This document shows, in pieces, positions 28,942 through 38,145 of a DNA stretch of 64,000 nt (position 1 is its first letter; each line of letters begins with the position of its first letter). A model generated the notes under the pieces. The model did not search any database, was not told the origin of the DNA, and worked only from the letters and a program-made list of their open reading frames with translations. Position numbers and translations under genes: made by a program. This DNA is from Pseudoduganella flava (lineage in GTDB: Bacteria > Pseudomonadota > Gammaproteobacteria > Burkholderiales > Burkholderiaceae_D), in NCBI RefSeq assembly GCF_007830495.1, contig NZ_VLKW01000009.1, forward strand, positions 62,001 through 126,000, written 5' to 3'.

Positions 28942-29859
28942 ATGGATAACCTGGAAGGCGTCGGCGTCTTTGTCGAAGTGGCCACGGCGGGGAGCTTTGC
29001 CCAGGCCGCCGAGCGATTGCGCGTTACCCGTTCGGCCGTCGGCAAGGCGGTGGCCCGGCTGGAAGCGCGGCTGGGCGTGCGCCTGTTCTATCGCACCACC
29101 CGCCGCCTGGCACTGACGGACGACGGCCAGGCCTACTACGAAAGCGCGCAGCGCGCGCTGGCCGAGTTGCGCGCGGTGGAAGCGGCGTTTGACGACGGCC
29201 GCCACGAACCGGCCGGGCGCGTGCGCATCTCGGTGCCGGTGCTGTTCGGCCGCCACTGCGTGGCCCCGGCGCTCGTCGAACTGGCGCAGCGGCACCCGGC
29301 GCTGGATATCGAATGCGTGTTCAGCGACCGCGTGCTGGACTTGCCGGAAGAGGGCTTCGACCTTGCCGTGCGCATCGGCACCCTGCCCGACAGCGCCACG
29401 CTGGTCGCGCGCAAGCTGGGCATGCAGCGCATGTGCCTGTGCGGCGCACCGTCCTACCTGGCGCGCCACGGCGTGCCGGCGGACGCGGATGCCCTGCTAT
29501 CGCACGCGGGCGTCGTGTATGCCCACAATGGCCGCCCCGTGCCGTGGCAGCTGTACGGCCCGGACGGCACGGTGCGCGAAGTCACGCCGCGCAGCCAGCT
29601 GCGCTTCGACGACCTGCAGGCCATCGCCGACGCCGTCCTGGCCGGCGCCGGCCTGGCGTGGATGCCGTGCTGGCTGGTGGGCCCGGCCGTGCTGGCAGGC
29701 CGGCTGGCGATCGTGATGGAACCGGAGCAGGTGGTGGCGAACGACATCCACCTCGTCTGGCCGCACGCCAGCCGCATCCCGCTGCGCGTGCGCGCCGCAA
29801 TCGACGCGCTGCTGGAAAGCATCCCGCCCCTGCTGGCACACCGCGACGTGCGGTGCTGA
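28942..29859 (+). CDS. LysR-family transcriptional regulator
   Basis: This 305-aa regulator has an N-terminal winged helix-turn-helix (GSFAQAAERLRVTRSAVGKAVARLEARLG, residues about 15-45) and a LysR substrate-binding domain from about 90 to 295 (GRVRISVPVLFGR). The ATG at 28942 is preferred because GGAGG lies nine bases upstream; the frame is open for 12 further codons. As is usual for LysR pairs, it probably regulates itself and the divergent quinone-oxidoreductase gene. The effector is unknown. Confidence 0.95.
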   Translation: MDNLEGVGVFVEVATAGSFAQAAERLRVTRSAVGKAVARLEARLGVRLFYRTTRRLALTDDGQAYYESAQRALAELRAVEAAFDDGRHEPAGRVRISVPVLFGRHCVAPALVELAQRHPALDIECVFSDRVLDLPEEGFDLAVRIGTLPDSATLVARKLGMQRMCLCGAPSYLARHGVPADADALLSHAGVVYAHNGRPVPWQLYGPDGTVREVTPRSQLRFDDLQAIADAVLAGAGLAWMPCWLVGPAVLAGRLAIVMEPEQVVANDIHLVWPHASRIPLRVRAAIDALLESIPPLLAHRDVRC

Positions 29860-29876
29860 GCCGCAGCCTACGGCAC

Positions 29877-29919
29877 AGCTCGTGTCCCGCTGGGGTCAGA
29901 CCCCGACAGGACACGAGCT
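29877..29919. repeat. 43-bp interspersed palindrome, copy 1
   Basis: Outer arms AGCTCGTGTCC and GGACACGAGCT are perfect inverted repeats around an inner perfect dyad GGGGTCAGACCCC. It is one of four copies in the window, in two pairs, with the same layout and different spacer bases. The pattern is that of a REP/MITE-like element dispersed in intergenic DNA. Confidence 0.9.
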
Positions 29920-29960
29920 CAACCAGAACCACGCCGCGCGTGTGTCCGATGCCCCGGCTC

Positions 29961-30003
29961 AGCTCGTGTCCCGCTGGGGTCTGACCCCGGAAGGACACGA
30001 GCT
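29961..30003. repeat. 43-bp interspersed palindrome, copy 2
   Basis: It has the same outer arms as copy 1 and an inner dyad GGGGTCTGACCCC, with 41 bases between the copies. It lies upstream of the MFS gene, whose open frame runs through both copies, but the real start is downstream. Confidence 0.9.
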
Positions 30004-30088
30004 GAGCCATTGCCGCGCAAGCGAGCTCCTGCACGAATTCGCCCACCGTGCTATCCTGCCCGGCTTCGTTTTCGTCGCACCATCCCCC

Positions 30089-31309
30089 ATGCAAGAAGCA
30101 GCACTTCCCGATTCCCAGATTCCCACCATCATCGCGCCCCGTGGCGCCGGCCTTGCCGAACTGGCATTGGCGCTTGGCGGCCTCGCCATCGGCACCGGCG
30201 AGTTCGCGTCGATGAGCATCCTGCCGCTCGTCGCGCGCGACCTCGGCACCACGTTGCCGGCGATGGGCCACATGATCAGCGCCTATGCGCTCGGCGTCGT
30301 CGTCGGTGCGCCGCTGATCGCGATCTTCCTGGCGCGCATGCCGCGCCGGATGATGCTGATGTGCCTGATGCTGATGTATGCCGTCGGTAATTTCCTCGGC
30401 GCGCTGGCGCCCACGCCGGCCCTGCTGATCCTGGCCCGCTTCGTGGCCGGCATTCCGCACGGCGCGTATTTCGGCGTCGCCGCGCTCGTTGCCGCCGGCC
30501 TCGTCACGGCGGACAAGCGCGCGCAGGCCGTCGGCCGCGTGATGCTCGGCCTGACGGTGGCCAATATCTTCGGCGTACCGCTCGCCACGCTGCTGGGCGA
30601 GATGCTGGGCTGGCGTTCCGCGTTCGGCATCGTCGGCGGACTGGCGCTGCTGACGGTGGCGATGGTGGCCCTGTGCCTGCCGCATATCCCGGCCGGCAAT
30701 GCCAGCGTGCGCGGCGAGCTGGGCGTGTTCCGCCGGCTGCAGGTGTGGCTGACGTTGCTGATGGTCGGCATCGGCTTCGGCGGCATGTTCGCGATGTACA
30801 CCTACGTGACGCCGACCCTGCAGCAGATCACCCACGCGACGCCGCTGCAGATTTCCGTGCTGCTGGCGCTGATCGGCGTCGGCATGACGGTCGGCAGCCT
30901 CGCCGGCGGCTGGTTCGCCGACCGCGCGCAGACAGCCACGATCTTCAGCGTGCTGGTCTGGGAGGCGCTCGTGCTGGCCGCCTTTGCGTGGACCAGCTCG
31001 AATCTGTGGCTGGCCGGCCTGAACCTGTTCCTGATCGGCACCGGCATCGCCGTCGTGCCCGCCGTGCAGACGCGCCTGATGGACGTGGCCGGCGATGCGC
31101 AAACAGTCGCGGCCGCGTTGAACCACTCGGCGTTCAACGTCGCCAACGCGCTTGGCGCATGGGCCGGCGGCATGGCGATCGCCGCCGGTTACGGCCTGAC
31201 GTCGACCGCCCTGGTCGGCGCGATCCTGCCGCTGGGCGGCATCGCCGTGCTGGCGCTGTCGATCGCCGTCGACCGCGGCAGTGCACGGGCCGCGCTGTCG
31301 GCAGCCTGA
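30089..31309 (+). CDS. MFS transporter (DHA1/AraJ-type exporter)
   Basis: This 406-aa protein has twelve predicted membrane segments and a major-facilitator pattern (GTGEFASMSILPLVARDLG; loop 2-3 RMPRRMMLM). It resembles the AraJ/YdhP-type drug or sugar efflux proteins of the DHA1 family. The open frame extends upstream through the 43-bp palindromes to 29882, but those codons encode palindrome translation (a repeated HEL-type peptide) and not protein. The ATG at 30089 starts a normal cytoplasmic N-terminus. The substrate is unknown. Confidence 0.92.
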   Translation: MQEAALPDSQIPTIIAPRGAGLAELALALGGLAIGTGEFASMSILPLVARDLGTTLPAMGHMISAYALGVVVGAPLIAIFLARMPRRMMLMCLMLMYAVGNFLGALAPTPALLILARFVAGIPHGAYFGVAALVAAGLVTADKRAQAVGRVMLGLTVANIFGVPLATLLGEMLGWRSAFGIVGGLALLTVAMVALCLPHIPAGNASVRGELGVFRRLQVWLTLLMVGIGFGGMFAMYTYVTPTLQQITHATPLQISVLLALIGVGMTVGSLAGGWFADRAQTATIFSVLVWEALVLAAFAWTSSNLWLAGLNLFLIGTGIAVVPAVQTRLMDVAGDAQTVAAALNHSAFNVANALGAWAGGMAIAAGYGLTSTALVGAILPLGGIAVLALSIAVDRGSARAALSAA

Positions 31310-31403
31310 ACCACGAAATTCCGGGAACCTATCGAACCCGGCCCTGTCTATCGTTCATCAGGCCGCCGCGGTGGCGCGGTGCCTGCACGACACGGGGCCG
31401 CGC

Positions 31404-33980
31404 ATGGAGGCTACGCAGCAGGGCCAGGGACAAGGTGAAGGTCTAGGCCAAGGCCAAGGCCAAGGCCAAGGACAAGGCCAAGGACAAGGCCAAGGACAAG
31501 GCCAAGGTCAAGGCCAAGGGCAAGGCCAAGGACAACTCGACCGCTATGCCGGCCAGCTGGGCCCATTCCTGAACCAATTGCGCGAATACGCGCTGTTCAT
31601 TCTCGATACAGCCGGCACGATCCGCACCTGGAATGCCGGCGCCGAGCGCCTGAAGGGCTACGGCGCGGCCGACATCCTCGGCCAGCATTTCTCGATCTTC
31701 TACACCCCCGAGGAGCGGACGGCGAACCGGCCGGCCGAGGCGCTGGCGCTGGCCGCGCGCGACGGCAGCTTCAGCGAGGAAGGCATCCGTGTGCGGCAGG
31801 ACGGCAGCTGCTACTGGGCTTCGATCGTGCTCTCCGCGCTGTATGACGAGCAAGGCACGCTGCAAGGCTTCGTCAAGCTCGTGCGCGACATCAGCCCACG
31901 CAAGATCAGCGAAGCGGCAATGCGCGAAAGCGAGGCGCGCTACCGTGCTCTGTTCGAACACAGCAACGATGCCGTGCTGCTGATGGAGCCGGACGGCACG
32001 ATCGTCTCCGCCAACCCGGCCGCGCTGCGGCTGTTCGGCTATAGCGAGCGGGAAATGCTGACGTTGCGGCGGGAGCAAGTGATCGACATGGCCGATCCGC
32101 GCGTCGCGCCCGCTTGCGAAGCGCGCGCCGAGACCGGCGAGGCGAGTGCCGAGATCACATTCATTCGCCGCGGCGGCGAACGCTTCGAAGGCAGTGTCTC
32201 GTCCAGCCTGTTTCGGGACGGCACCGGCGGCATGATGGCCAGCATGATGATACAGGACATCACCCGCCGCAAGGCCGAACAGGAAGCGTTGCGACGCAGC
32301 GAGGAGCGCTTCCGCGCCACGTTCGAGCACGCGCCGCTGGGCATCGCCGAGTGCGCGCTGGATGGCCGCTTCCTGAACGCCAACCCGAAGCTGCTGGACA
32401 TGCTGGGCTACAGCGCCGACGAGTTCCGCCACCTGTCCGTGCACGCCATCACGCACCCGGCCGACGGGGAAGAAACGCTGGCGCTGTACCGCCGCCTTGC
32501 CGCCGGCGAAGTCGATGCGCACGTGATGGAAAACCGCTTCCTCCGGCACGACCGCTCGTTCCTGTGGGTGAAGGTGACGACGGCGCTGCGCCGCGAAGGC
32601 AATGTGCCGCTGCACACGGTGGCGATCGTCGAGGACATCACGGAACGCAAGAAGGCGCAGGAAGACCTGCGGCGGGCGATGGAGCAGTCGTATCACCTGG
32701 CCAACCACGATCCGCTGACGGGCCTGGCCAACCGCGCCCAGTTTCCGGACCGGCTGCGCGACGCGCTGGCCTACGCGCGGCGCGACGATCACATGGTGGC
32801 GCTGCACCTGCTTGACCTGGACCGCTTCAAGCTCATCAACGACTGCCTCGGCCACCACGTGGGCGACGTGCTGCTGCGCCAGGTCGCCGAGCGCATCCGC
32901 ACGCACATCCGCGCCAGCGACCTGGCGGCGCGCCTGGGCGGCGACGAGTTCGTGGTGATCCAGACGCATCTTGCCGACCCGACGGCCGCCAGCGCGCTGG
33001 CCGAGAAGCTTGTCGAGACGCTGGGCCGGCCCTACGCGATCGAGGGGCAGGAGGTGCACAGCGGCGCGTCGCTCGGCATCGCCGTGTATCCGCTCGATGC
33101 GCAGGATGGCGAGCAGCTGATGAAGCTGGCCGACCTGGCGCTGTACGAGGCGAAGGGGCGCGGGCGCTACAACTTCCAGCGCTACCGCGACGAGATGGGC
33201 GCGGCCGCCCGCGATGCCCAGCGCAGCGAGCGCGAGCTGCTGCGCGCGCTGCACGAGGAAGAGTTCTGCCTGCATTACCAGCCGCAATTCGACATCCGCT
33301 CGGGCCGCATCGCCGGCGTCGAGGCGCTGATCCGCTGGCATCATCCGGAGCGCGGCCTGCTCACGGCCGGGCAGTTCATCGACGATGCGGAGCAGGCCGG
33401 CTTGATGCTGCCGATCGGCGAATGGACGTTGCGCACGGCCTGCCGCCAGCACCGCGAATGGAGCGGCGGCGGCTTTGCGGCGCCGCTGACGGTGAACGTG
33501 TCGGCCCGGCAGTTCAAGCATCCGCGCTTCCTGCCCGTGCTGCGCCGGCTCGTGCAGGAAAACCGGGCATGCCCCGCGCTGCAGCTGGAAGTCAGGGAGA
33601 GCCTCGTGCTCGATCCGAAGTTCCCCGACAAATACCTCGCCCAACTGAAGGAACTGGGCGTGGCCCTGGCGCTGGACGCGTTCGGCACGGAGCTGACGGC
33701 GCTGTCGTCGCTGTCGCGCTATCCCGTCGACGTCGTCAAGCCCTGCGGCACGCTGATCGAGGATGCCGGCACAAAGGAGGCCGAAAGCAGTGTGCTGGCC
33801 GCGATCGTCGGCATCGCGCATGGCCTGGGCATGGCCGTCTGCGCGCAGGGTGTGGAGACCAGGCAGGCATGGGAATCGGCGCGCCGGCACGGCTGCGACA
33901 CGGCGCAGGGCAATCTGCTGAGCGAGCCTGTCGATGCGGAGCGGATGGGGGAGCTGATCGCGGCCGAGCACGCCGGCTGA
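31404..33980 (+). CDS. PAS-PAS-PAS-GGDEF-EAL signalling protein with Gly-Gln tract and eroded EAL site
   Basis: This protein has about 858 residues. A (Gly-Gln)n tract near residues 7-44 precedes three PAS domains (about 50-165, 180-300 and 305-425). The GGDEF domain (435-600) has an intact LGGDEF, so cyclic-di-GMP synthesis is possible. The EAL domain (about 605-855) keeps EAL (GVEALIRWHH), VNVSARQ and the QG motif. It has lost key metal and catalytic residues: DDFGTG reads DAFGTE, the KID Asp is Cys (VKPCG), and AEGVE reads AQGVE. Phosphodiesterase activity is therefore unlikely and the domain may only sense or bind. No membrane segment is visible. The ATG at 31404 is chosen from several upstream in-frame starts with weak ribosome sites. 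Confidence 0.9.
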   Translation: MEATQQGQGQGEGLGQGQGQGQGQGQGQGQGQGQGQGQGQGQGQLDRYAGQLGPFLNQLREYALFILDTAGTIRTWNAGAERLKGYGAADILGQHFSIFYTPEERTANRPAEALALAARDGSFSEEGIRVRQDGSCYWASIVLSALYDEQGTLQGFVKLVRDISPRKISEAAMRESEARYRALFEHSNDAVLLMEPDGTIVSANPAALRLFGYSEREMLTLRREQVIDMADPRVAPACEARAETGEASAEITFIRRGGERFEGSVSSSLFRDGTGGMMASMMIQDITRRKAEQEALRRSEERFRATFEHAPLGIAECALDGRFLNANPKLLDMLGYSADEFRHLSVHAITHPADGEETLALYRRLAAGEVDAHVMENRFLRHDRSFLWVKVTTALRREGNVPLHTVAIVEDITERKKAQEDLRRAMEQSYHLANHDPLTGLANRAQFPDRLRDALAYARRDDHMVALHLLDLDRFKLINDCLGHHVGDVLLRQVAERIRTHIRASDLAARLGGDEFVVIQTHLADPTAASALAEKLVETLGRPYAIEGQEVHSGASLGIAVYPLDAQDGEQLMKLADLALYEAKGRGRYNFQRYRDEMGAAARDAQRSERELLRALHEEEFCLHYQPQFDIRSGRIAGVEALIRWHHPERGLLTAGQFIDDAEQAGLMLPIGEWTLRTACRQHREWSGGGFAAPLTVNVSARQFKHPRFLPVLRRLVQENRACPALQLEVRESLVLDPKFPDKYLAQLKELGVALALDAFGTELTALSSLSRYPVDVVKPCGTLIEDAGTKEAESSVLAAIVGIAHGLGMAVCAQGVETRQAWESARRHGCDTAQGNLLSEPVDAERMGELIAAEHAG
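31422..31535 (+). repeat. Hexanucleotide tandem repeat encoding a Gly-Gln tract
   Basis: Nineteen hexamers, mostly GGCCAA and GGACAA, run in frame inside the GGDEF/EAL gene. The last fifteen, from 31446, are nearly uniform and encode (Gly-Gln)15. A 12-base higher-order period (GGCCAAGGACAA) is visible. Gain or loss of units keeps the frame and would only change linker length. Confidence 0.95.
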
Positions 33981-34053
33981 GGGGCGCGAGCCGTCCTCCG
34001 CCGCTGCGCCGCGCACGCTATACTCGTGGCCCAGCCGAGAAACACCGACCACG

Positions 34054-35991
34054 ATGACCGTAGAGACCCCCGAAGACGACGACCAACTGAGCCTCGACCT
34101 GGACCTGCCCGCGCGCGGCATCGCTCTCGTCAAGATGGAAGGCAGGGTGTTCCTGCGCATTGCCGGCAGCGTCGATCACGCCGGACTGCACGTGCCGTAT
34201 GCGCTGGTGCCGGCACAGGGCGTGCTGGCCAAGCCGTCGAAATGGCGCAAGCTCGATGCCGAGGCGCGCGCCGCGCTGATCCGCGAGCGTTCGAACGAGC
34301 GTGCGCTGCGCGAGCTGCATGGCGCTGCCGCCGGCTTCGTGCGCGAGCTGGCCGGCGAGTGCGACGAATACGGCCTCGCGCCGATGGACTTCCTGCACAC
34401 GCTGGCGGACCTGCAGACGTCCGAGCCGGCCACTGTCGTGTTCGACCGCATCCGCCAGCGCCTGGGCCACGCCGTCGAGCGCCAGCGCGAGGAGCGGCAT
34501 GCGGAGCGCACGCGCCAGAGCATCAACCTGGCCGAATACCCGGCGTCGTTCGAGGTGGCGCGCCGCCTGCCGCGCAAGTTCATCGCGCTCCTGGGCCCCA
34601 CCAATTCGGGCAAGACGCACAAGGCGATGGAAGCGCTGGCCAAGGCCGCAAGCGGCGTCTACCTGGCACCGCTGCGGCTCCTGGCGCTGGAGAACTACGA
34701 GCGCCTGCTGGAGGTCACGCAGCACGGCAAACCGCTGGCCGTCAGCCTCGTCACGGGCGAGGAGCGCCGCCTGGCCGAAGGGGCCACGCACGTGGCCAGC
34801 ACGGTGGAGATGCTGGACACCCGCACGCCGGTCGACGTGGCCGTGATCGACGAGATCCAGATGCTGGCGGACCGCGACCGCGGCGCCGCGTGGACGGCGG
34901 CCGTGTGCGGCGCGCCGGCCCGCACTGTGTACCTGGTCGGCGCACCGGAAGCGCGCCGCGCCGTCGAGGCGCTGGCCGAACGCCTGGAATGCCAGCTGGA
35001 AGTGCACGTGCTGAAGCGTAAGGGGCCGCTGGCGATGGAGCCGGGGCCCGTGCGCAAGGTGAAGAACCTGCGGCCGGGCGATGCGCTGATCGCGTTTTCG
35101 CGGCGCGATGTGCTGATGTGGCGCGACATGGTGGCCGAGATGGGCCATTCGGTGGCCACCGTGTACGGCAACCTGTCGCCCGAAGTGCGGCGCGCGCAGG
35201 CGCAGCGCTTCCGCGATGGCGAGGCGGACATCGTCGTCGGCACCGATGCGATCGCGATGGGCCTGAACATGCCGATCCAGCGCATCGTCATGACGAGCAC
35301 GATCAAGTTCAACGGCTACGAAGAGGAAGAGATCCCGGCCGCGCTGGCGCGCCAGATCGCCGGCCGGGCAGGGCGCTACGGCATCCACGAGGAAGGCCTG
35401 GTGGCCGGCTACGACGCGGACAGCCACGAGGTGATGCGCTCGCTGCTGAAGGAAAAGCCCGTGCCGCTGAACACGACCGGGTTCGCGGTGGCGCCCACGC
35501 TGGAGCACCTGCACCGCATCGCCGCCGTCACGGGCGAAACGTCGCTCGCCAAGCTGCTGAAACGCTTCATCCACAACATCGACGTGCCGGACGGCTTCTT
35601 CTACCCGCGCATCACGGAAGACCAGATGGAGCGCGCCACATGGCTCGATACGCTGCCGCTGTCGGTGGCGGACAAGTTCACCTTGTCGCTGGTGCCCGTG
35701 TCGACGAAGGTGGTGGCGCTGCAGAACGCGTGGGAGCACTGGTGCGTGGCGCTGTCGAAGCAGCGCACCACGCGCCTGCAGGAAGGCACGTCGCTGTACT
35801 ACATGACGTTGCAGGAGGTGGAAGACACGTGCCGCATGTACTCGGCGTATGCGTGGCTCGGCTACCGCCTGCCGGACTACTTCCCGGACATCGAGCTGGC
35901 CCAGGAACTGTCGCGCCGCGCGTCGGAGCGGGTCGATTCGATGCTGCAGGACCAGAACACGGCGGCGCGGCGGCGGCACCGCCGGCGCTAG
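34054..35991 (+). CDS. SUV3-like ATP-dependent RNA helicase
   Basis: This 645-aa protein has helicase motifs of the SUPV3L1/Suv3 branch. Walker A is GPTNSGKT at 181-188, the Walker B box is the unusual DEIQ at 266-269, and motif VI-like QIAGRAGRYG lies near 434-443. It also has the characteristic GTDAIAMGLNMPI. Mitochondrial SUV3 unwinds RNA as part of a degradosome with a 3'-5' exonuclease; bacterial homologues are poorly studied. Residues 1-170 are a charged N-terminal region with no clear domain. The C-terminus ends in Arg-rich RRRHRRR, a probable nucleic-acid contact. The 3' end overlaps the convergent gene by four bases. Confidence 0.9.
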   Translation: MTVETPEDDDQLSLDLDLPARGIALVKMEGRVFLRIAGSVDHAGLHVPYALVPAQGVLAKPSKWRKLDAEARAALIRERSNERALRELHGAAAGFVRELAGECDEYGLAPMDFLHTLADLQTSEPATVVFDRIRQRLGHAVERQREERHAERTRQSINLAEYPASFEVARRLPRKFIALLGPTNSGKTHKAMEALAKAASGVYLAPLRLLALENYERLLEVTQHGKPLAVSLVTGEERRLAEGATHVASTVEMLDTRTPVDVAVIDEIQMLADRDRGAAWTAAVCGAPARTVYLVGAPEARRAVEALAERLECQLEVHVLKRKGPLAMEPGPVRKVKNLRPGDALIAFSRRDVLMWRDMVAEMGHSVATVYGNLSPEVRRAQAQRFRDGEADIVVGTDAIAMGLNMPIQRIVMTSTIKFNGYEEEEIPAALARQIAGRAGRYGIHEEGLVAGYDADSHEVMRSLLKEKPVPLNTTGFAVAPTLEHLHRIAAVTGETSLAKLLKRFIHNIDVPDGFFYPRITEDQMERATWLDTLPLSVADKFTLSLVPVSTKVVALQNAWEHWCVALSKQRTTRLQEGTSLYYMTLQEVEDTCRMYSAYAWLGYRLPDYFPDIELAQELSRRASERVDSMLQDQNTAARRRHRRR

Positions 35992-38009
35992 GGAGCGGGC
36001 GGGATGAAGGAGAACCGGCAATCCGCGGTGGAGCACCCCAGTTCGATGACCTCGACGGGGAATCCCACCGGCTCGGCAATGACGCGGTTGCCGTTCAATT
36101 CGAAATAGACGACGTCGTCGCGCACATACACCCGCACGTGATGCGACATGCCCAGCGCGGCTTCCGCGTCCAGCCGCTGCTGCGGCTTGTCTACGAGCTG
36201 GCTTTGCACGCGCTTGGTCACCGCCAGTTGCGTGTCGTCCCCATACCGCGACATTGCAAGGCATACCCGGTCGCTCGGCGCTTCGGCCGCGACGCACAGC
36301 GACAGCACCGGCACCCACTTGTCATGCTTGCGCGGCGTCTCCATCGACACCAGCAGGTCGCGCGCAAAGCGCGGGTCGAAGCGGAATTCGCTGATGTCCC
36401 ATTCACCGGCGCGCTGCCGCAGCACTTCGGAGCCGCCGTGCTCCAGCTCGTCGCGGGGAAGCTCGGGCTCCGCGCTGGCGGCGCGGCGGCGCCATGCTTC
36501 CGCCTGGGCCTTGTCGCCGGTCCGGTCGTACAGCACGGCGAGCTGGCCGAAGGCTTCCGGCATGTCCTTGTCCGCGGCCTTGCGGCACCAGTCGAACGCC
36601 GTGTCGGTGGCGTCCGCGCCGCGCTCGACCTCCCTGCGGCACTGCGCCGCCAGCGCCATCGGATGACCGTTCAGCGCGTGCGCCAGCAGGGAATCGGCCG
36701 GGCGTGTGGCCATCGACAGCCTTTGCGGCGGCTGCGGATCTGCCGGCGGCACGACGACCAGCGCAGCCTTCGCGGCCTGCGGCAACTCGACCGGCTTGCC
36801 ATTGATGACCAGGCTGCCGTCGCGCCATTCGATCGACGTCAGCAACGCATCCGCTTCGACGCGGGCCCAGCCGTCGCCGACGGCCTTGCCGACGATCCCC
36901 GCATACAACTGCTCGGCGGTAGGCGCGCCCTTGGCCGTGTTCCTGGCCGCGAACGCCGTGGCGATCTCGCGCACGAGCGGCAGCGGTACCTTCGCGTCGA
37001 AGCGGAACTTCAGCTTGCGCGTCAGTTTCGCCACGGAGGAGAAGTCGTCGTTCGTTACGCCGGGCAGCGCGACGGTGCCGTGCACGCTCGCGGTATGTCC
37101 CTTGTAGCGCGCGCTGATGTCGTCGATGCGCAGTTCCGCGCCGGAGAGCGCCAGTTGCTTCAATTGCGCATAGACGAGGTCCTTGTCGCCGGCTTCGGTC
37201 TGCGCGATGCGTGCCACGGCAGCCCGGTCGAGATTACGCAACTGGAACGCCATGTGCAGCTGTTCGAGTGTGAAGTCGGCCACCTTGAGCCGTTCCACCA
37301 GCATGTCATAGTCCTGGTGCATCGACTTGCCTGCCGGGCTGGTCGTGCTGCGGCCGCGCAGGTGGATGAAGTCGGCAGGCGGCGAGTTCGGCGCTTCAAA
37401 GCGCACGTTCTCGGCCGTGAAGTGCGTCCTGCCGAACCACAGGCCGTCCGTACCGCGCCGCTGCTGGCTCTTGCCGGCCGCATCCTGCACCGTCAACGTG
37501 CCTTTGGCCTGGGCATGAACGGCTCCCGGCCACACGAACGTCGAGTCCATCCGGCGCGCGTCGGCGCTGTGGTTGACCTGCCACGTCAGCGGTTGCCACG
37601 TCGTCGTTCCGTCGATGCCGGTGTAGGCGCCGGCGGGCAACGTCAGGCGCTGGCGCTTCGGCGCGCCGCGCTTCGACAACAGTTCCACGCGCAGCGGTTG
37701 CCGGCTCTTGAACACCCGCTCCATCGCGTCCAGCTGGTCGGTCGTCGGCGCCTGCTGCTTCGCCAGCGGATCGACGTGGCGTTGCAGTTGCAGCGACAGG
37801 CCTTGCAGCGCGCGCTGTCCTTCGGCACGCAGGCGTGCATCCTCGGCATGGGCGCGGCGGGCCGTCTCGGCAGCATCGGCGGCGTCGCGCGCGGCTTCGG
37901 CCGCGAGGGCGACCGGATCGGTGGGCGTGGCAGCGGCGGGCGGCTCGGCCGCGGCGGCCGAGCCGAACGTGGCGGCGGCGAGCATCGCCAGCAGGGATGG
38001 TACTTTCAC
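35988..38009 (-). CDS. Exported DUF945-like protein with Sel1-like segment
   Basis: Starting from the GTG at 38009 gives 673 residues and a clean signal peptide (KVPSLLAMLAAATFGSAAAA). A TTG nine codons upstream is an alternative. An Ala/Glu-rich helix follows (about residues 30-70). Then comes a long region with the pattern of YdgA/DUF945 periplasmic proteins, ending in LLTSIEWRDGSLVINGKPVE. About 450-510 contain one or two Sel1-like helical repeats (DTAFDWCRKAADKDMPEAFGQLAVLYD). The C-terminal 150 residues are beta-rich and unknown. No catalytic motif is visible. The assignment to DUF945 is by memory of the family pattern. Confidence 0.7.
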   Translation of the reverse strand: MKVPSLLAMLAAATFGSAAAAEPPAAATPTDPVALAAEAARDAADAAETARRAHAEDARLRAEGQRALQGLSLQLQRHVDPLAKQQAPTTDQLDAMERVFKSRQPLRVELLSKRGAPKRQRLTLPAGAYTGIDGTTTWQPLTWQVNHSADARRMDSTFVWPGAVHAQAKGTLTVQDAAGKSQQRRGTDGLWFGRTHFTAENVRFEAPNSPPADFIHLRGRSTTSPAGKSMHQDYDMLVERLKVADFTLEQLHMAFQLRNLDRAAVARIAQTEAGDKDLVYAQLKQLALSGAELRIDDISARYKGHTASVHGTVALPGVTNDDFSSVAKLTRKLKFRFDAKVPLPLVREIATAFAARNTAKGAPTAEQLYAGIVGKAVGDGWARVEADALLTSIEWRDGSLVINGKPVELPQAAKAALVVVPPADPQPPQRLSMATRPADSLLAHALNGHPMALAAQCRREVERGADATDTAFDWCRKAADKDMPEAFGQLAVLYDRTGDKAQAEAWRRRAASAEPELPRDELEHGGSEVLRQRAGEWDISEFRFDPRFARDLLVSMETPRKHDKWVPVLSLCVAAEAPSDRVCLAMSRYGDDTQLAVTKRVQSQLVDKPQQRLDAEAALGMSHHVRVYVRDDVVYFELNGNRVIAEPVGFPVEVIELGCSTADCRFSFIPPAP

Positions 38010-38108
38010 AATTCGATAGGGGAAATGGTTGAGCAAGCCCCGCAGTCTAGCGAAATTTCTTTTCGGAAAATGCGCAAATAATCACAACGATGCACAAAAT
38101 GCTGGTAA

Positions 38109-38139
38109 TTGCGAAACTGGTAAGCTTTCCAACTATAAT
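38109..38139 (+). promoter_or_regulatory. Promoter of the DUF418 gene, possibly giving a leaderless mRNA
   Basis: A perfect TATAAT at 38134-38139 is preceded by TTGCGA at 38109-38114 (19-base spacer). The expected start of transcription, about 7 bases after the -10 box, falls on or next to the ATG at 38146, and no Shine-Dalgarno precedes that ATG. Confidence 0.55.
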
Positions 38140-38145
38140 TGCCCG

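Noticed and set aside
31281..31403. Upstream extension of the GGDEF/EAL gene
   Set aside because: The extra 41 codons overlap the end of the MFS gene and have no motif; the start at 31404 is more economical.
31422..31535. CRISPR-like periodicity
   Set aside because: The repeat is 6 bases with no spacers and is in frame inside a gene; no CRISPR array was seen anywhere in the window.
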